Shown here in pieces: positions 1 to 11,560 of a stretch of DNA of 64,000 bases. The stretch is taken from assembly GCA_946122785.1 (NCBI GenBank), contig CAMGYJ010000006.1, positions 33,250,668 to 33,314,667 on the forward strand. The letters run 5' to 3'. The position numbers and the translations under genes were made by a program. Positions within the stretch are counted from its first letter, which is position 1. Every line of letters begins with the position of its first letter. This DNA comes from Linum tenue. Lineage: Eukaryota > Streptophyta > Magnoliopsida > Malpighiales > Linaceae. The notes below the pieces were generated by a model. That model was not told where the DNA came from. It searched no databases and saw only the letters and a program-made list of their open reading frames with translations.

Positions 1-265
1 GGTTTAGGATAGTGTCGGGGAAAGTAAAGGATGGAAGTTCATTAGTTTTTCTTATCGGGTCGGGGCCCGAATCCAATAATAAACCTAATCGATTGAGCCT
101 GGGTTCTTCCTCCAGTTCCAGGATTGCGGGAGTTTTGTGCCACGTAAGATCTGCGACCTCGGGCGATTGCCTCTCCTGCCCAGACAAGGCCGCCACCACC
201 GGAGGAAGTTGCTGTAATGCCGCCGTGGCTGCTGCTTCCATTCTGAAAATTCAGAACTTGAATCA
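1..265. other. unassigned host sequence left of the LINE
   Basis: This moderately GC-rich sequence was interrupted by the LINE and continues, after its second TSD copy, at 7550-7667. A minus-strand open frame of about 78 codons crosses it, but I recognise no domain and the frame gains stops when the two flanks are read together. I cannot tell whether it is an old gene edge or another decayed repeat. Confidence 0.3.
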
Positions 266-337
266 ACGAGGACACCACTTTTTTTTTTTTTTTGACAAAG
301 GGTGCAATCTTTCGTTACCAGAGGCATAAGCCAAGCG

Positions 338-3300
338 TTACAATAAAGGGGAAATGACATCAAGAACGTTAATCCATTCCACAGGGAGCTGATTGCGGGC
401 ACGAGACCTAGGGATGGCAACAAAACCCGAACCCACGGGTACTCACCCGACCCAACCCGGTCAACGCGGGTAAAATCCGTGTTGACGGGTTTTGGGCCGG
501 GTTTGGGTTTAAACCCGTTTACTATTCACCGGGTAGGGTTTGGGTTTAGGTAAACCCGGCCCGTGGGTACCCGCCCACTCATATAATTAATTTTTTCGGT
601 ATATTTAATATTGTAAACAACTATTCTTATTTATGTTTGTGGAGACATGTCTAATTTTTTCTTTTTAATTGTGTAGAATGAAGTTGATGTTATGGAGTGG
701 AGACTAAAGAAACTTAATTGAAAGAAAGAAGCTTTCAATTAAACATGTTATTTATGGATAATTTGTGATTTGCTTCAATTTTCATGAGTTTTCTAGATTG
801 GTGTTGAACAATTTGTATAGTTAATTTGTGATTTGCTTGAATTTTCTAGAATGGTGTTTTATATATGGATAATTTATATTGAGAGATTGATATTTGACTT
901 TAATTTTGATAAGAACTTGTAATTGTAAATTTTTTACGAAAAAACCCGTGGGTACCCATGAACCCGCGGATACCCAACGGGTTGGGTTGGGTTTGAGTTT
1001 TTCAAACCAGGTGGGTTTTACCCCGGGTTTTTTTCAAAGATAAACCCATGGGTTTGGGTTTGGGTTTGGGTTTGGCAAAACCTGACCCAACCCGACCCAT
1101 TACCATGTCGAGACCTAGCCACCCAGTTAGCTCGAACATTAAGCTTTCTTTTAACATGGGCGATTCTGATCCTTGGGTGCGAAGAAATGATGCCTTTGAC
1201 AACACCAACCGTAGCCGCTGTCCGCCAAGGACATTGACTCGGCGCACCAGAGACCGCTTGTACCAGTTGCAGACAATCAGTCAACACGAGGCATGGCGAG
1301 GACAACGCTTCTGCCATCCGAACCCCTTCCAGCAGCGCCTTGGCTTCTGCTTCCAGAGGAGAAAAGCAGCACAAAGATTCAGCTTTCCCATCACAGACCT
1401 GACCATGGCTGTTCGTGATAACAACGCCATAAGCCGCCTCCTGGGAATCGTGTAGAAACGATCCATCGCAGTGTATCTCAAAGTCATGAGTACATGGCGG
1501 TGATGAAGTCTGATCGGGGGGTGGAATAAGCTGAACAACAGGACTCCGAAGCCCAACTGGAATACGAGGGCAGTTAACCCACTAATGGTGAGCGATGTTC
1601 GCCTTCATCATTGTGTCAGGTGGCCACGGTGGCTTATCCTTGAAGATCTTCTCGTTCCTTGTCTTCCACGTCTGCCACATGAGGAACACGATCTTCTGGA
1701 CCTGGCTACTCGGGAGACTGGGGCTCAAAGCGAACAACCAATCCAACAAACCTGTGAGCGGCGGTGGGATCGCCAAGCTGGGAAACAAATGGGACCATCC
1801 GGCCAATGCGTGAGGGCACGAGAACAGGCAATGGTGCAAAGTCTCCCTAGTGTCATGGCAGAGTGGACATTCTCTACTTGGAGAGCACTTTCGAGCATGG
1901 AGGTTGTCCTTAGTGGCCATGGCACCCTTGGAGCATCGACAGAGGAAGAATTTCATCTTCGGAGGGAGGGACAAACTCCATAACCATTTCCATTTGTCAT
2001 TAGAGGACGCGTGCGGAGGGTCCTCCTGAGACAAAGGAACTCTCGAAAGGTTGTGGAAGAAGTGGAAAGCCGAGGCCACGGTGAAGGTGCCTTTCTCAGT
2101 ATGCCTCCAGGCCCAGAAATCGTCAGCATTATCGCGTCCAATTGGCGTGCTCGTGACCTTCTGCAGTTCAGCAGGGGAGAGAAATTCGGCCAGAAGGTCC
2201 GTCTTCCACTCCCTATCTACTGCGTTAATCCAATCAGCCACCAGAGAACTGTTATTGCTTCCCTCCTGACGCAAGACTCCCGCCTCAGCGCTCAGCCACG
2301 GGTCCTGGAACAGCTTTGTGGATCGTCCGTTGCCGATGACTCTGATGATGCCTTTTTCCATCCATCTCCTAGCCTCCCAAAGACTCGCCCAAATCCACGA
2401 AGCCTTCCCTCCCTTACGCGCATGAAGAAAATTCGACCGAGGGAAATATAATCCTTTGAGGACTCTAACCCAAAGCGCTTCCGGATTGGTGAGGATTCTC
2501 CATGCTTGTTTGGCCAGCAAGGCAAGGTTGAATTCATGGAAAGGACGAAATCCAAGACCTCCCTCCGCCTTGGGTGCATACAAAACGTTCCCTGCTTTCC
2601 AGTGGATGGTTCTTTTGGTGATCGATCCTGCCCAGAAGAAGCGTTTTAACATGCCATCCATCTTCCTGGTTGTGCCTCGGGGGAGTAGGAACAGGCACAT
2701 GATGAACGTTGGGATAGCCTGGAACACCGCCTTGAGAAGGATTTCCTTGCCGCCTGGAGAAAGGAGCAGGCTTTTCCACCCTTCCCCTTTCTTCTCCATG
2801 CGTTGAATCAGGAATTGGAACGTCTCTTTCTTCGATCTACCCCACTCAGTAGGCACTCCGAGGTATTTGGAATGGCAGTTGCTGGCTGCAAATCCAATAG
2901 TAGAGATGAGAGTATCCTGGTCCTCCAAAATAACATTGTGGCTGAAGAAAACGGAGGATTTTTCCCTATTGACTTCTTGTCCTATAATTGCCCCGTAATT
3001 GTTGATAATGTCCAGGATTTTTTCCGCCTCTCCCACTGAAGCTTCACCGAAAATAACTGTATCATCAGCAAAGAGACAATGGGTGAGCAGAGGGCAGTTC
3101 CGATTGAGCTTGAGACCTTTAATATCGTGGTTAGCAGCAGATTTTTCAATGAGGAAAGAAAGCGCATTAGACAAAAGGATGAAGAGGAGGGGGAAAAGAG
3201 GATCTCCCGGTCTGATTCCACGGGTTGGACTGAAACCTGTTGTCGGCTCCCCATTAAATAACAAGTTGAAGCTGACAGTGCTAATGCAAGCATGCACCCA

Positions 3301-5097
3301 TCCACACCATTTATCGCCAAATCCATAGGCACGAAGAAGCTCGATGAGATAATCCCATTCCACCAAGTCATAGGCCTTTCTCATATCCAACTTCATCATC
3401 ATGTGATTCCTGTTTCCTGACTTGTGCTTCTTAAAGTGGTTAAGCACTTCATGGACGATGATGATGTTGTCCTGAATCTGCCTTCCTCCGGTGAAGGCTG
3501 TTTGTAATTCATTGATTAGTTCAGGGAGCCACGCTTGAAGTCTGGTCATCATGATCTTAGTGATCACCTTATACCGAAAGTTGCAGCAACTAATTGGTCT
3601 AAACTGACCAATGACTTCAGGAACATCAACCTTCGGAATAAGCGTGATGTAGGTATTGTTCCACCCTTCCGGCATCAGCCCTATTCTGAAAAACTCAATG
3701 ACTTCATCACAGAAGCGATCTCCAATCAAGCCCTAGTACCTTCTGAAGAAAATCCCAAGAAAACCATCCGGACCTGGAGCCTTGTTTGCCCCAAGGTCAA
3801 AAACAGCCTTCCTGATCTCCACCTTGTCAATCGGTTTCGTGAGAGCATCATTCATCAAAGGAGTCACCAGGGCCGGGAAGCCATCCAGAATGGAATGGTC
3901 AAACACCCCAGCCTTACTTGTGAATAAATCCTGATAAAAGCCAACCGAGTGCTCACATAGAATCTGCTCATTCTCCATCCACAAACCATTCGAGTCCTTT
4001 AATCTCAGGATCTTATTGCCATTCTTTCTTCTAATGGTGCTGGCATGAAAGAATCCAGTATTCTGGTCTCCTTCCTGGAGCCAGCTGTTTCTGGACCTTT
4101 GGGCCCAAAATTCCTCCTCCAAAGTCCACATCAAGCTCAGCTCATTATTCAGGCTTTGCTCTTCCTCAACTTCCGTGTTTGGTCCCTGAATCTCTTGAAG
4201 TCTCCTTTTTATCTCATTTTCCCTCCCTAGCTTATTCTGCCTGTCGGTGTGAGACCACAATTGGAGCTCCACCTCACACCTTTTGAGGAAAATACCAACA
4301 GGTAACCCACTGTTCCAAAGCTCATTAATAATGTGGTTGCAATCCACGTTCTCCCTCCATCTTTTGTCAAAACGAAACGGGGCTCTCCTCCTGTTACCCT
4401 TAGGATGAATATCGACTCTGATAGGACAGTGATCGGACTCCACAAACTCTTCATGATAAACCACTGCCGACTCAAAATATGTCCTCCAATGCGTAGAGCA
4501 AATAGCTCTGTCTAACCGTTCTCTGATCAAGTTATCCCCTTGTTGTTTGTTTGTCCAAGTGAAAATCTGACCATTAAACCCAAGATCGAGAAGAGAATTG
4601 CGGGCGATGAAATACTTGAACGGGGCGACATTCTCATTCCTTAGAGGGCATCGCCCTTGTTTTTCAAAAGGGTGGAGTGCAACATTCAGGTCTCCTACCA
4701 GCAGCCAGCTTTCATCCTGATTAGCCCTCAGGTTGGTAAGCCGTTCCCACAGAACCCTTCTCTCTACCGCTGTGGTAGGAGCATGGATAAAGGTGCAATA
4801 AAAAAAGACACTACCCCTACTAATACTTATGTCCATGAAGGACTTACATGACTCGATAATGGAAACAACAACATCATCTTTCCACCAGAGTGCTAAGCCG
4901 CTACCTTCTACTGCAGGGCTAACATAATCTGTGTGATCAAACTTCAGAGCCTTCCTCTTTTCTTCCATGAAGTTGTCGTCCTTCTTGGTCTCCATGAGGA
5001 ATAACACCGAAGGGCCATACTTTCGGCAGAACCTGCCACAATAGGATCGTGTAAGGGGCTGGCCGTACCCCCTATAGTTCCAGCTCATGATTCTCAT
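338..5097 (-). pseudogene. LINE ORF2: endonuclease - reverse transcriptase - RNase H, two nonsense codons and a hAT insertion
   Basis: ORF2 encodes the enzymes for target nicking and cDNA synthesis. In order: an EEP/AP endonuclease (SWN near the start, METK, GDLNV, SDHCPI); a reverse transcriptase with NKAPGPDGF, motif A LDMRKAYD, RPGDPL and FADD; a zinc-binding region (CPLC...HHC...C) near 1700-1800; then RNase H (CDGSF, EAEAKAL, LTDCLQ). TAG codons at 3733-3735 and 1582-1584 interrupt it, both at sites where related proteins usually carry Trp. The hAT element at 409-1107 plus one TSD copy removes cleanly (707 bases) and leaves exactly 1351 codons, ending at TAA 338-340. The last RNase H acidic position (ADW in relatives) reads ANW, so RNase H may have been impaired already. 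Confidence 0.92.
409..1107. mobile_element. non-autonomous hAT element (TAGGGATGGCAA family)
   Basis: It begins TAGGGATGGCAA and ends with the partly eroded inverse ATTACCATG; the final bases of the right terminus are lost. An 8-bp duplication flanks it (ACGAGACC at 401-408, TCGAGACC at 1108-1115, one mismatch), as expected for hAT. Both ends are rich in ACCCG/CGGGT runs and the centre is AT-rich. No transposase is visible. A second member with the same kind of ends lies at 40322-40798. Near 1050-1075 there is a short GGGTTT microsatellite. Confidence 0.8.
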
Positions 5098-7346
5098 TCT
5101 TGGTTAGGTGGCTTGAGGCTTGCCACCGTCGCCCTCGGAGATGCCGATTCGCCTTCCCCGGACTGGTATTCCCCAGCTGTGATTTCAGCAATGCTTCTGC
5201 GTCGAACAACATGCTTCTTCCTCTGTTTGTTTTTCCCGCTTCCTCCTGGATTAAAAGATAAAGCCTCAGCAGAGAAGTTAGTCGAAGAACTTTGGGAGGG
5301 AGATATGTTGAGCTGCTTTGGGCTGCTGGCGGACTTTCTTTTTTTCTCAGGCCTCGGCCTAATGCCTTCCCCCAGGCCCAGAGCATCAGTTTCCTGCACC
5401 TGGTACAGGTCTTGGGCTGCTGGGCTCCTTTGCAAGGTTGTAGCAGCTTGGCCCAAATGGGCCATGTTAAAACCCGGTTGGATGTATGCTGGCCCGCCAA
5501 GGGAGAGGGTGTGACCCATCTCCACTAGGCCCGTGGCCTTGCCACTGCCGCTCTCTCCAACATTTAGGTCAAGAGAGTTCTGCATTGCGAGCGCCGCCTC
5601 GTCCATCTCTTCCTCCAGCCTTCTAGGTTGACAGCCTAGGGGAGTGTTGAAGTTGATCCCCATAGGGAACCAGTCAGTGACCGTTGGGGTTCTGATCTCC
5701 CTCATCACCACTTTTTCAAAGCCTGGGGGGCAAGATGACGATCCTTGCTCTCTGTGACCCGCAGTGCCCATCTTGAGAAGACCGCCCTGGGTCCCGCGGA
5801 GCTGAAGTGGTGGCGGGCCCGATGAGTGCTGGATTCTTGTGTTCTCCATCTTCCGACGGAAAGAGGCTGGTGGAGTGTTGGCCGGCGAGTCGTGCCCTGC
5901 TTTCAGTGCCGCCGTGTAGACTTCTGACGGGTCAGTACTCAATCCCCTCCTCCTGCAGTCTTATCTCGCCAGACAGTTCTGGATCAAATGGCCGAGTTTA
6001 CCACAAAAGTAGCATAGATCACAGATCCTCTCATATTTGAAGCTAACCCACACTGATCTCTCTCCAATAGGGTACTCGAAGCCAATCGGGACAGGTTCAT
6101 CGATTTGGACTTCCACGAGGGCTCTGATGAACTTGAGCCACCCTCTGTGCTCTATGTTGGATCGATCCACACAGTGAAAATGGGGGAAGATGAACTCCGC
6201 CACAGCTTGGATGGACTCCTCTTCTTTAAGGGATTGGGGCAGGTCGTGTAACTGCACCCAGAGTGTGACTGTCTTGATTTCCTCAGCAGCAGCTTTCTCC
6301 TCTCCGTCCCACTTTCTCAGGGCCACCAGGGTGTTGCCAAGAGTCCATGGTCTTTCCTCCCACACTGCATCCCTTCCTTTCTCCGTCGGGAATGAGTAGA
6401 CGTAGATGTTGTCTTCCTCTTTTGTGGCCTGGACTTCTCCGTAGGCCCTCCACTTGCTAAGGGCAGCATTTTTGGCTTTGTGCAGCCCAATATTGGCATC
6501 CGTGATCCATTTTCCGATCAGCATCGCCATGCCGCTCCCTCGCCCTCCTACGACTTTGGGTTTGACATTGAGAACCAAATGGCTTTTCTCTCCTCTCAGC
6601 TTTTCCAGGGATAGTTCCATTTTCAGAGATGGTCTGGGAAAGAGAATATTGGGCGGATTTGTTGGCTTTTGATTAAGGATCGGTTGAACAGAGGATTGGC
6701 TTGCAAAGGGGGAGCGCTTGTATCCCAAAAGTTTCTGATGGTTTCCCTTTAAATAGCAGATCCTTCCCCTGGCCTTGTAGTCTCTGGCCTCCTCAACATC
6801 ATTGCGATTCCCATCTGGGTTCTGACTGGGCTCTTTAATGCCCTCCTCCATCAGGTAATTACTTCGATTCCCTGTAGATTTCCGAAACAGTATGTTGTAC
6901 CTCTTCACCTTAACTATGGTGTTGTTTGTCACCACTGGTTTGGGGTTAAGTTGCAGGGGGTGGGGAGTAACGATCCCGACAGAGCAATAACTACTCCCCC
7001 TGTATCTCTGCGTCGGCGATCTGGGCTTAACGAAAGGGATCTCGTAGGCGTTAATCATTGATGCACTAGCTTCCTCTGCTTCCTCCTGGAGAGCCCATAG
7101 GTAAGCATTAATGAACAAATCTACCCTGATTTGGGTATCTTGCTGAGTTCTTTTTGTATCAGTTCCCATGACAGATCTCTCAACTACCCCAGACCCAATA
7201 ACTTCTCTTAGTTGGCCTTTTGACATTGTGCTCTTATCAGGTGGTCTCGGCGGCAGATCATCATCCCTCCTCTGAACGCTAGCCTGTCGTTGCTTTTCCT
7301 TAATATCATCAGGCGAACTGGTGTTGGGAGTATCATCACCATTCAA
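5094..7346 (-). pseudogene. LINE ORF1, gag-like protein with zinc knuckle, one nonsense codon
   Basis: This is the RNA-binding ORF1 protein of the LINE, about 750 codons. The first half ends in a region resembling the plant DUF4283 domain (about residues 250-400), followed by a CX2CX4HX4C zinc knuckle (residues C-Y-F-C ... H ... C, near 6000). A TAA at 5961-5963 cuts the frame just after the knuckle; the same frame then runs on for 280 codons of basic, serine-rich tail without any indel. The stop closing ORF1 overlaps the ORF2 start in an ATGA. No ATG opens the frame before about residue 40; the likely start position reads TTG, so the initiator is either lost or further in. Confidence 0.85.
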
Positions 7347-7549
7347 TGCCTTCCACCCTATCCTGCCAACACTACGTTGGAAGCTAAATCCCCTGGGTTA
7401 GGTACTGAAGGCTCCGAGGACGGCAGCTGGAGTAGATTTACTGAGATTTGAATGAGAGCTTTTTAGAGAGGGAAAAGAAGAGTGAGAAGACATTTTTTTT
7501 TATTGACCCAATCGTTGTGAGTGAAAGTTTGCTTACGAGGACACCACTT

Positions 7550-7667
7550 GATTAGTGACGATTGGTCGTTCGGTACAGGACATACCGATTGCGCAACGCC
7601 AAGGTCGTAATTGGACGAGCGGCATCCAGTCGTTCTACAGCGGGTGATCTAACGGCATAGTCAGCAT
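7550..7667. other. host sequence between LINE and hAT element
   Basis: Right-hand continuation of the host sequence at 1-265. It is bounded on the right by the 8-bp TSD (GTCAGCAT, 7660-7667) of the next hAT insertion. No feature recognised. Confidence 0.4.
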
Positions 7668-8210
7668 TAGGGTGGCAGTTCGGTTGTCAGTTAGCGGCTA
7701 ACCGGTCGGGTGAATCGATTACCGCCGGTTAGCGGCTAACCGAAAACCGACGAAATATATCCTCAATCGGTGGTTGGCAAGGAAGAGTGGCTGTTTGGCT
7801 AGCCGAGTAACCGGTGGCAATTAATCGAGGCTAACCGAGCTAACCGAACTCTACCTAATTATTGCCCAGTTCTACAACCCCCCCCCCCCACCCTCCAAAA
7901 TCGAAACCTAACGGCGGAACTCCACCTCTCCTCCACCTTCCAAAACTCTTCATTCCCCAGTTCGCCGTCTCCCCTCCCCGATCCCGTCACTCCGTCTGTC
8001 CTCTCCTTCCGACGACCCCGCCACTCCGCCCTTCCTCTCCTCCAATCGCTCCCGTTACCACAGATCTCCAATCCGCCGCTCCTCTGCTCGCCCCGTTCCT
8101 CTTCTTTTCCTTGGCGCACCACCAAAACAAAAACCCAGAAACTCAAAAATCCAAATGCATGCACCAAGTTAAGGAGGAATTAGCAGACAGATATCATAAA
8201 TGCATCATAA

Positions 8211-8531
8211 ACTAACCGTAGGGGAATCGCATCTAGCTCTGACGGACACTCGAGCCTTCTTAGCCGGATTCTGATCCTGTTCTTCATCTCCATTCCTCGC
8301 CGTCTTATTATTAGCACCATCGCCAGCTTTCGTAGGCGAGCAATCACGAGCCGCCTCTCCGCCGCCAGCTGCACCCAATTCTTCCTTCCCCTGACGACCC
8401 TCAAAGCCGTTCGATCCCATCACAGGCTTTGGCTGCGACACCGTCTGACGGTCACAATCACTACTACCGGACCCTTGGAACCTGCAGTCCAGCGTGAGAG
8501 AGAGGCACGACTCCAGCTTGACGACGTCCAC
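8211..8531 (-). pseudogene. captured fragment of a group IIb WRKY transcription factor gene (5' part, no WRKY domain)
   Basis: A 108-codon minus-strand frame ends in KKARVSVRARCDSPTV. The stretch ARVSVRARC lies immediately before the WRKYGQK domain in group IIb WRKY proteins (the WRKY72/61/9 type). The upstream part is a low-complexity acidic and Gly/Asn-rich linker, as in those proteins. Right after the codons for SPTV comes GTTAGT (8216-8211), which fits a splice donor, so this looks like an exon end plus the start of an intron; the WRKY domain itself is absent. The frame sits between the termini of the hAT element, so it is inferred to be transposon-captured. Which family member it came from I cannot say. 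Confidence 0.6.
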
Positions 8532-8679
8532 GTTGGCACTGCTACTGGTCCTTTTCAGCTCGCGGCTCGGAGATCTCTTCGATCTGGTCTGGAAATGAAG
8601 CCATGCAGGGGCGGCGAAGAAGGTGGGATTCTGGATCTGGATCTAGGGATTTGTGGGTGTGACGGGAGGATTGGTGACC

Positions 8680-8768
8680 AGTCGCTGCCACCGCCCTTCC
8701 TCTTTGTGAGTCGCCGCTGTCGCCCTTCCTCTTCGCGAGTCGCCGCCACCGCCCTTCCTCCTTCTTGG
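8680..8768. repeat. short GC-rich tandem repeat, about 3 x 29 bp
   Basis: Three imperfect copies of a unit around CCGCCCTTCCTC followed by GCGAGTCGCCG lie head to tail inside the hAT element. It may be part of the captured gene's leader. Confidence 0.7.
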
Positions 8769-9030
8769 TAGCGGCGGTAGGATTGGGAGGGGATGAGAGG
8801 AGATGAAGAGTCAAGAGAATTTTAGGTTTTTTCCCCCTTTATCTCGGGTAGTAGACTAACCGAGATTTAGACCAAAAACCGGTCGGTCGGGGGCTAACCG
8901 TGGCATGATGGGCGGTCGGTGGTCGGTGGCTGTCAGCGTCGTCTCGGTTTAACCGATAACCGAGAATTCGGTTTTTGGTTAAACTGAAACGACCGACTGA
9001 CAGCCCTAGTCAGCATTTCATCTAACCATT

Positions 9031-10558
9031 CAAGTTTGGTCACTGATATTACATGGTTGGTCACTTAGATTACATGGTCGTTAATTGCATGGTTGGTCAC
9101 TGAGATTACAAAAAACGTTTAAGTTTGGTCACTCGAAATATTTAAATCTATTGGTGGTACTTCAGTTTACTGAAACCGTTCATGCTTGGTCACTCTTCGT
9201 CCAACTCAGTTAACTTTTCCTTACGTGGCGATCAACTCTAAAAGTTGACCGTTAAATGTGTGACGTGGCAATTTAAAAATAATAAAAATAAATTTTAAAA
9301 ATTGCCATCTCATTTCCACCTCATTATCACTTTTATTCAAAATAAATAAAACACCCTAATTTCTTCTAATCCCTATTACCAATACCACGCCGGCAGCATA
9401 CCCCCGCCAAGCTAACCCCCTTGCTCGACAACAATGACCGTCAACAACTATTCATTTCAGAAAGTTTGAGGGAAGTTGGGAATAATCTGATTGACTCACT
9501 AAGGAATCTTGCCGAAAGCCTGGGCCGCGGGAAATAGAAGGGGGGCGACAATGGTTTCTAGGTCCGCCAGCCGTGGCGCTGGGGAGGGAATTGACTTGCG
9601 GAGCATGAGTTGCGAGCGAGAATCAAGCCATGGAGTAGTGAGATGGAACAAAAGGGTGAGGAGAGGAAGTGATATCAGTTCAAGTCTCATTGTTGTCGGT
9701 TGCGCAATGGTCAGATTTGTTTGATTCAGTGACGGTGGCGCTGCAAATGAAAATTTCAAGAGGGTGTAATGAAGATGGTGCGTCGAAGATGGAAGAGATA
9801 GCAAAACATGCAATTGCATAGAGGATTTGCGAGAGCTGGATTTAACTGGGATCATATTGAACATGGAAGATTGGATTTTTTGCAAGAGATAGAGAGACGG
9901 TCAGAGATGGTTAGACCCCCGAAGTGTGTAGAATGGTTAGAAGTAGCTGGTGTTGCGAGAGCGAGCGAGAGGTAGAGGAATTATCTTCTCAGAGGGCCGC
10001 AAGAGAGACGCATTGCACTGCAGGACAGATGTTGAGAGCGAGAGGAGTTGGGATTTTTTTAAGGGGCCTCGCAAGACAGAGCAGATGGAAAGAAACACTG
10101 CAACGATTGAAGAATTATAGAGAGGGCGACGGTGGGCGATTTGGATTTCAGTTTGAGCGTCACAAAAAGGAAGGTCAGAGTTATGTTGAATTGCGATGAC
10201 CAGGGAGGGCAACGGGAGGGATTTGGATTTGAGACGGCGGGGGTATGCTGTCGGGCGCCAGCAGGGTTTTGGGATTATAAGAAATTAGGGTTTTTTATTT
10301 ATTTTGAATAAAAGTGATAATGAGGTAGAAATGAGATGGTAATTTTAAAAAAATTATTATTTTTACATTGCCACATCACACATTTAACGTTCAACTTTTA
10401 GAGTTCATCGACATGTAAGCAAAAGTTAACGAAGTTGGAAGGAGAGTGACCAAACGTGAACGATTTCAGTAAACTGAAGTACCACCAATGGATTTAAATA
10501 TTTCGAGTGACCAAACTTGAACGTTTTTGTAATCTCAATGACCAACCATGCAATTAAC
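9031..10558. mobile_element. long-TIR Mutator-like element (MULE), non-autonomous
   Basis: The two ends are inverted copies of about 330 bp: left arm about 9080-9411, right arm about 10235-10557. Shared landmarks include the GTGACCAAACTTGAACG-type motif, TTTACTGAAA, GACGTGGCAAT and, at the inner edge, GGCAGCATACCCCCGCC. A likely 9-bp TSD with one mismatch is CTAACCATT (9022-9030) and CCAACCATT (10559-10567). The exact left border is uncertain because short GGTTGGTCACT repeats precede the arm. The interior (9412-10234) is purine-rich on the plus strand and may be captured sequence, but I do not recognise it. Confidence 0.75.
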
Positions 10559-11365
10559 CCAACCATTATGAATCTATTTAGGAAATAATACATATGGCTA
10601 GTTTGACTTTGCTGTAGTTTTTGCAGAGATAACTTCTAACTGGAGCTTTTAGATAATTACTTTTCAAAAAACGCAGTTGAGTGTTTGGATGAAAAACTAT
10701 TAGAGCATCTGCATCGGCTATCAAAAAGCCCTTCCATTGTGACGTGGCAATACCATTTCTCTCTGTCATGGATGTGTGACGTATTTCAGGAAGTAGAATC
10801 TTCCTCTTTATGAAATAGCAAATGAAATAGTGGGTGGTAGGAGAATGGGCCCCTTCCCATCTTTTGCTACATTTTTTTTTTGCATTTTTGATTTCTTTAA
10901 TTGTAACACCCTAACCCGCCCGGGTACTACTTTTATCAAAATGCCCTTAATAAATTATAAAATTTAAATACATGGGAGAAAGCGAAAACGTTATATAGAA
11001 AGAAACTGAACATGAAAACTTGAAAGGACAACATAACGTGAAACATTTGATCGAAATCAATAGCCTTCATAAAACTGCATCAAGTCTCAATCCCATAAAT
11101 TATCAACTTAACTAACTTCATACTGGAGTCCTTGGAATCACCGATCCTTCGATGCACTGCCGACTTCCTGAGCATGCTCATTGAGCTTCTACCATTCCTG
11201 AATGCGGGCGATGGGGTCAGTCCTAATCCTAATTTCGTTATCGGACACAAGAGCACAATCATGCACATGCAATGCTTATGACACGTTATTGGGTACATTA
11301 GTATAAGTACATTATTATTAACATATTCTTGCTTATAATCTTTTCTTCTTACTTAACTTGATATG

Positions 11366-11560
11366 GGATCCCGCCCTCGACTTAACTAGCACAACCGTCG
11401 GGCACCAATGTATCATGAACATAACCTCCTCATCTACAAGGAATTACATAACATACCCTCCCCATCTACAGGGAGTAGTGGTGACCGCGTCCGACACCGA
11501 TCGTGACATACATATCATGACCCCTCATCTACAAGGAGTAAGGTGACCGCGTGCGACTAG
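11366..11560. repeat. short tandem repeats within the solo LTR
   Basis: Degenerate copies of a unit containing CCTCATCTACAAGGAGTA and GTGACCGCGT occur three times. Equivalent arrays sit at the matching place in the related LTRs (about 42052-42250 and 62690-62850), with a different unit in each. Confidence 0.65.

Larger units (their letters stand above)
281..7534 (-). mobile_element. full-length L1-type non-LTR retrotransposon (LINE)
   Basis: The element lies on the minus strand with all expected parts: a 5' UTR (about 7347-7534), ORF1 (gag-like), ORF2 (endonuclease, reverse transcriptase, RNase H), a short 3' UTR and a poly-A tail, seen as a T run at 281-293. It is flanked by a perfect 15-bp TSD (ACGAGGACACCACTT) at 266-280 and 7535-7549, the mark of target-primed reverse transcription. 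ORF1 and ORF2 overlap by four bases (ATGA, 5094-5097), suggesting coupled termination and re-initiation. Damage is limited to three internal nonsense codons, a doubtful ORF1 start and one hAT insertion (409-1107). The RNase H domain in ORF2 fits the plant L1 group that carries one. Confidence 0.95.
7668..9008. mobile_element. hAT element carrying captured gene sequence
   Basis: Termini are TAGGGTGGCAGTTCGG at the left and, inverted, TAGGGCTGTCAGTCGG at the right, flanked by a perfect 8-bp TSD (GTCAGCAT at 7660-7667 and 9009-9016). The outer 150-200 bases at each end are AT/CG-mixed subterminal sequence full of CGGTTAGC motifs. The centre (about 7870-8790) is different: GC-rich, gene-like, with a WRKY-type fragment on the minus strand and a short tandem repeat. 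No transposase is present, so it must have moved with help from another element. Confidence 0.85.

Noticed and set aside
1048..1076. Telomere-like GGGTTT repeats
   Set aside because: The unit is GGGTTT, not the plant telomere TTTAGGG, there are only about four copies, and they lie inside a hAT element.
7862..8215. Pro-rich 117-codon plus-strand frame
   Set aside because: Low-complexity pyrimidine-rich DNA within the hAT element gives an open frame by composition.
8205..8531. Functional WRKY gene
   Set aside because: The WRKYGQK domain and zinc finger are absent and the fragment is enclosed by hAT termini.
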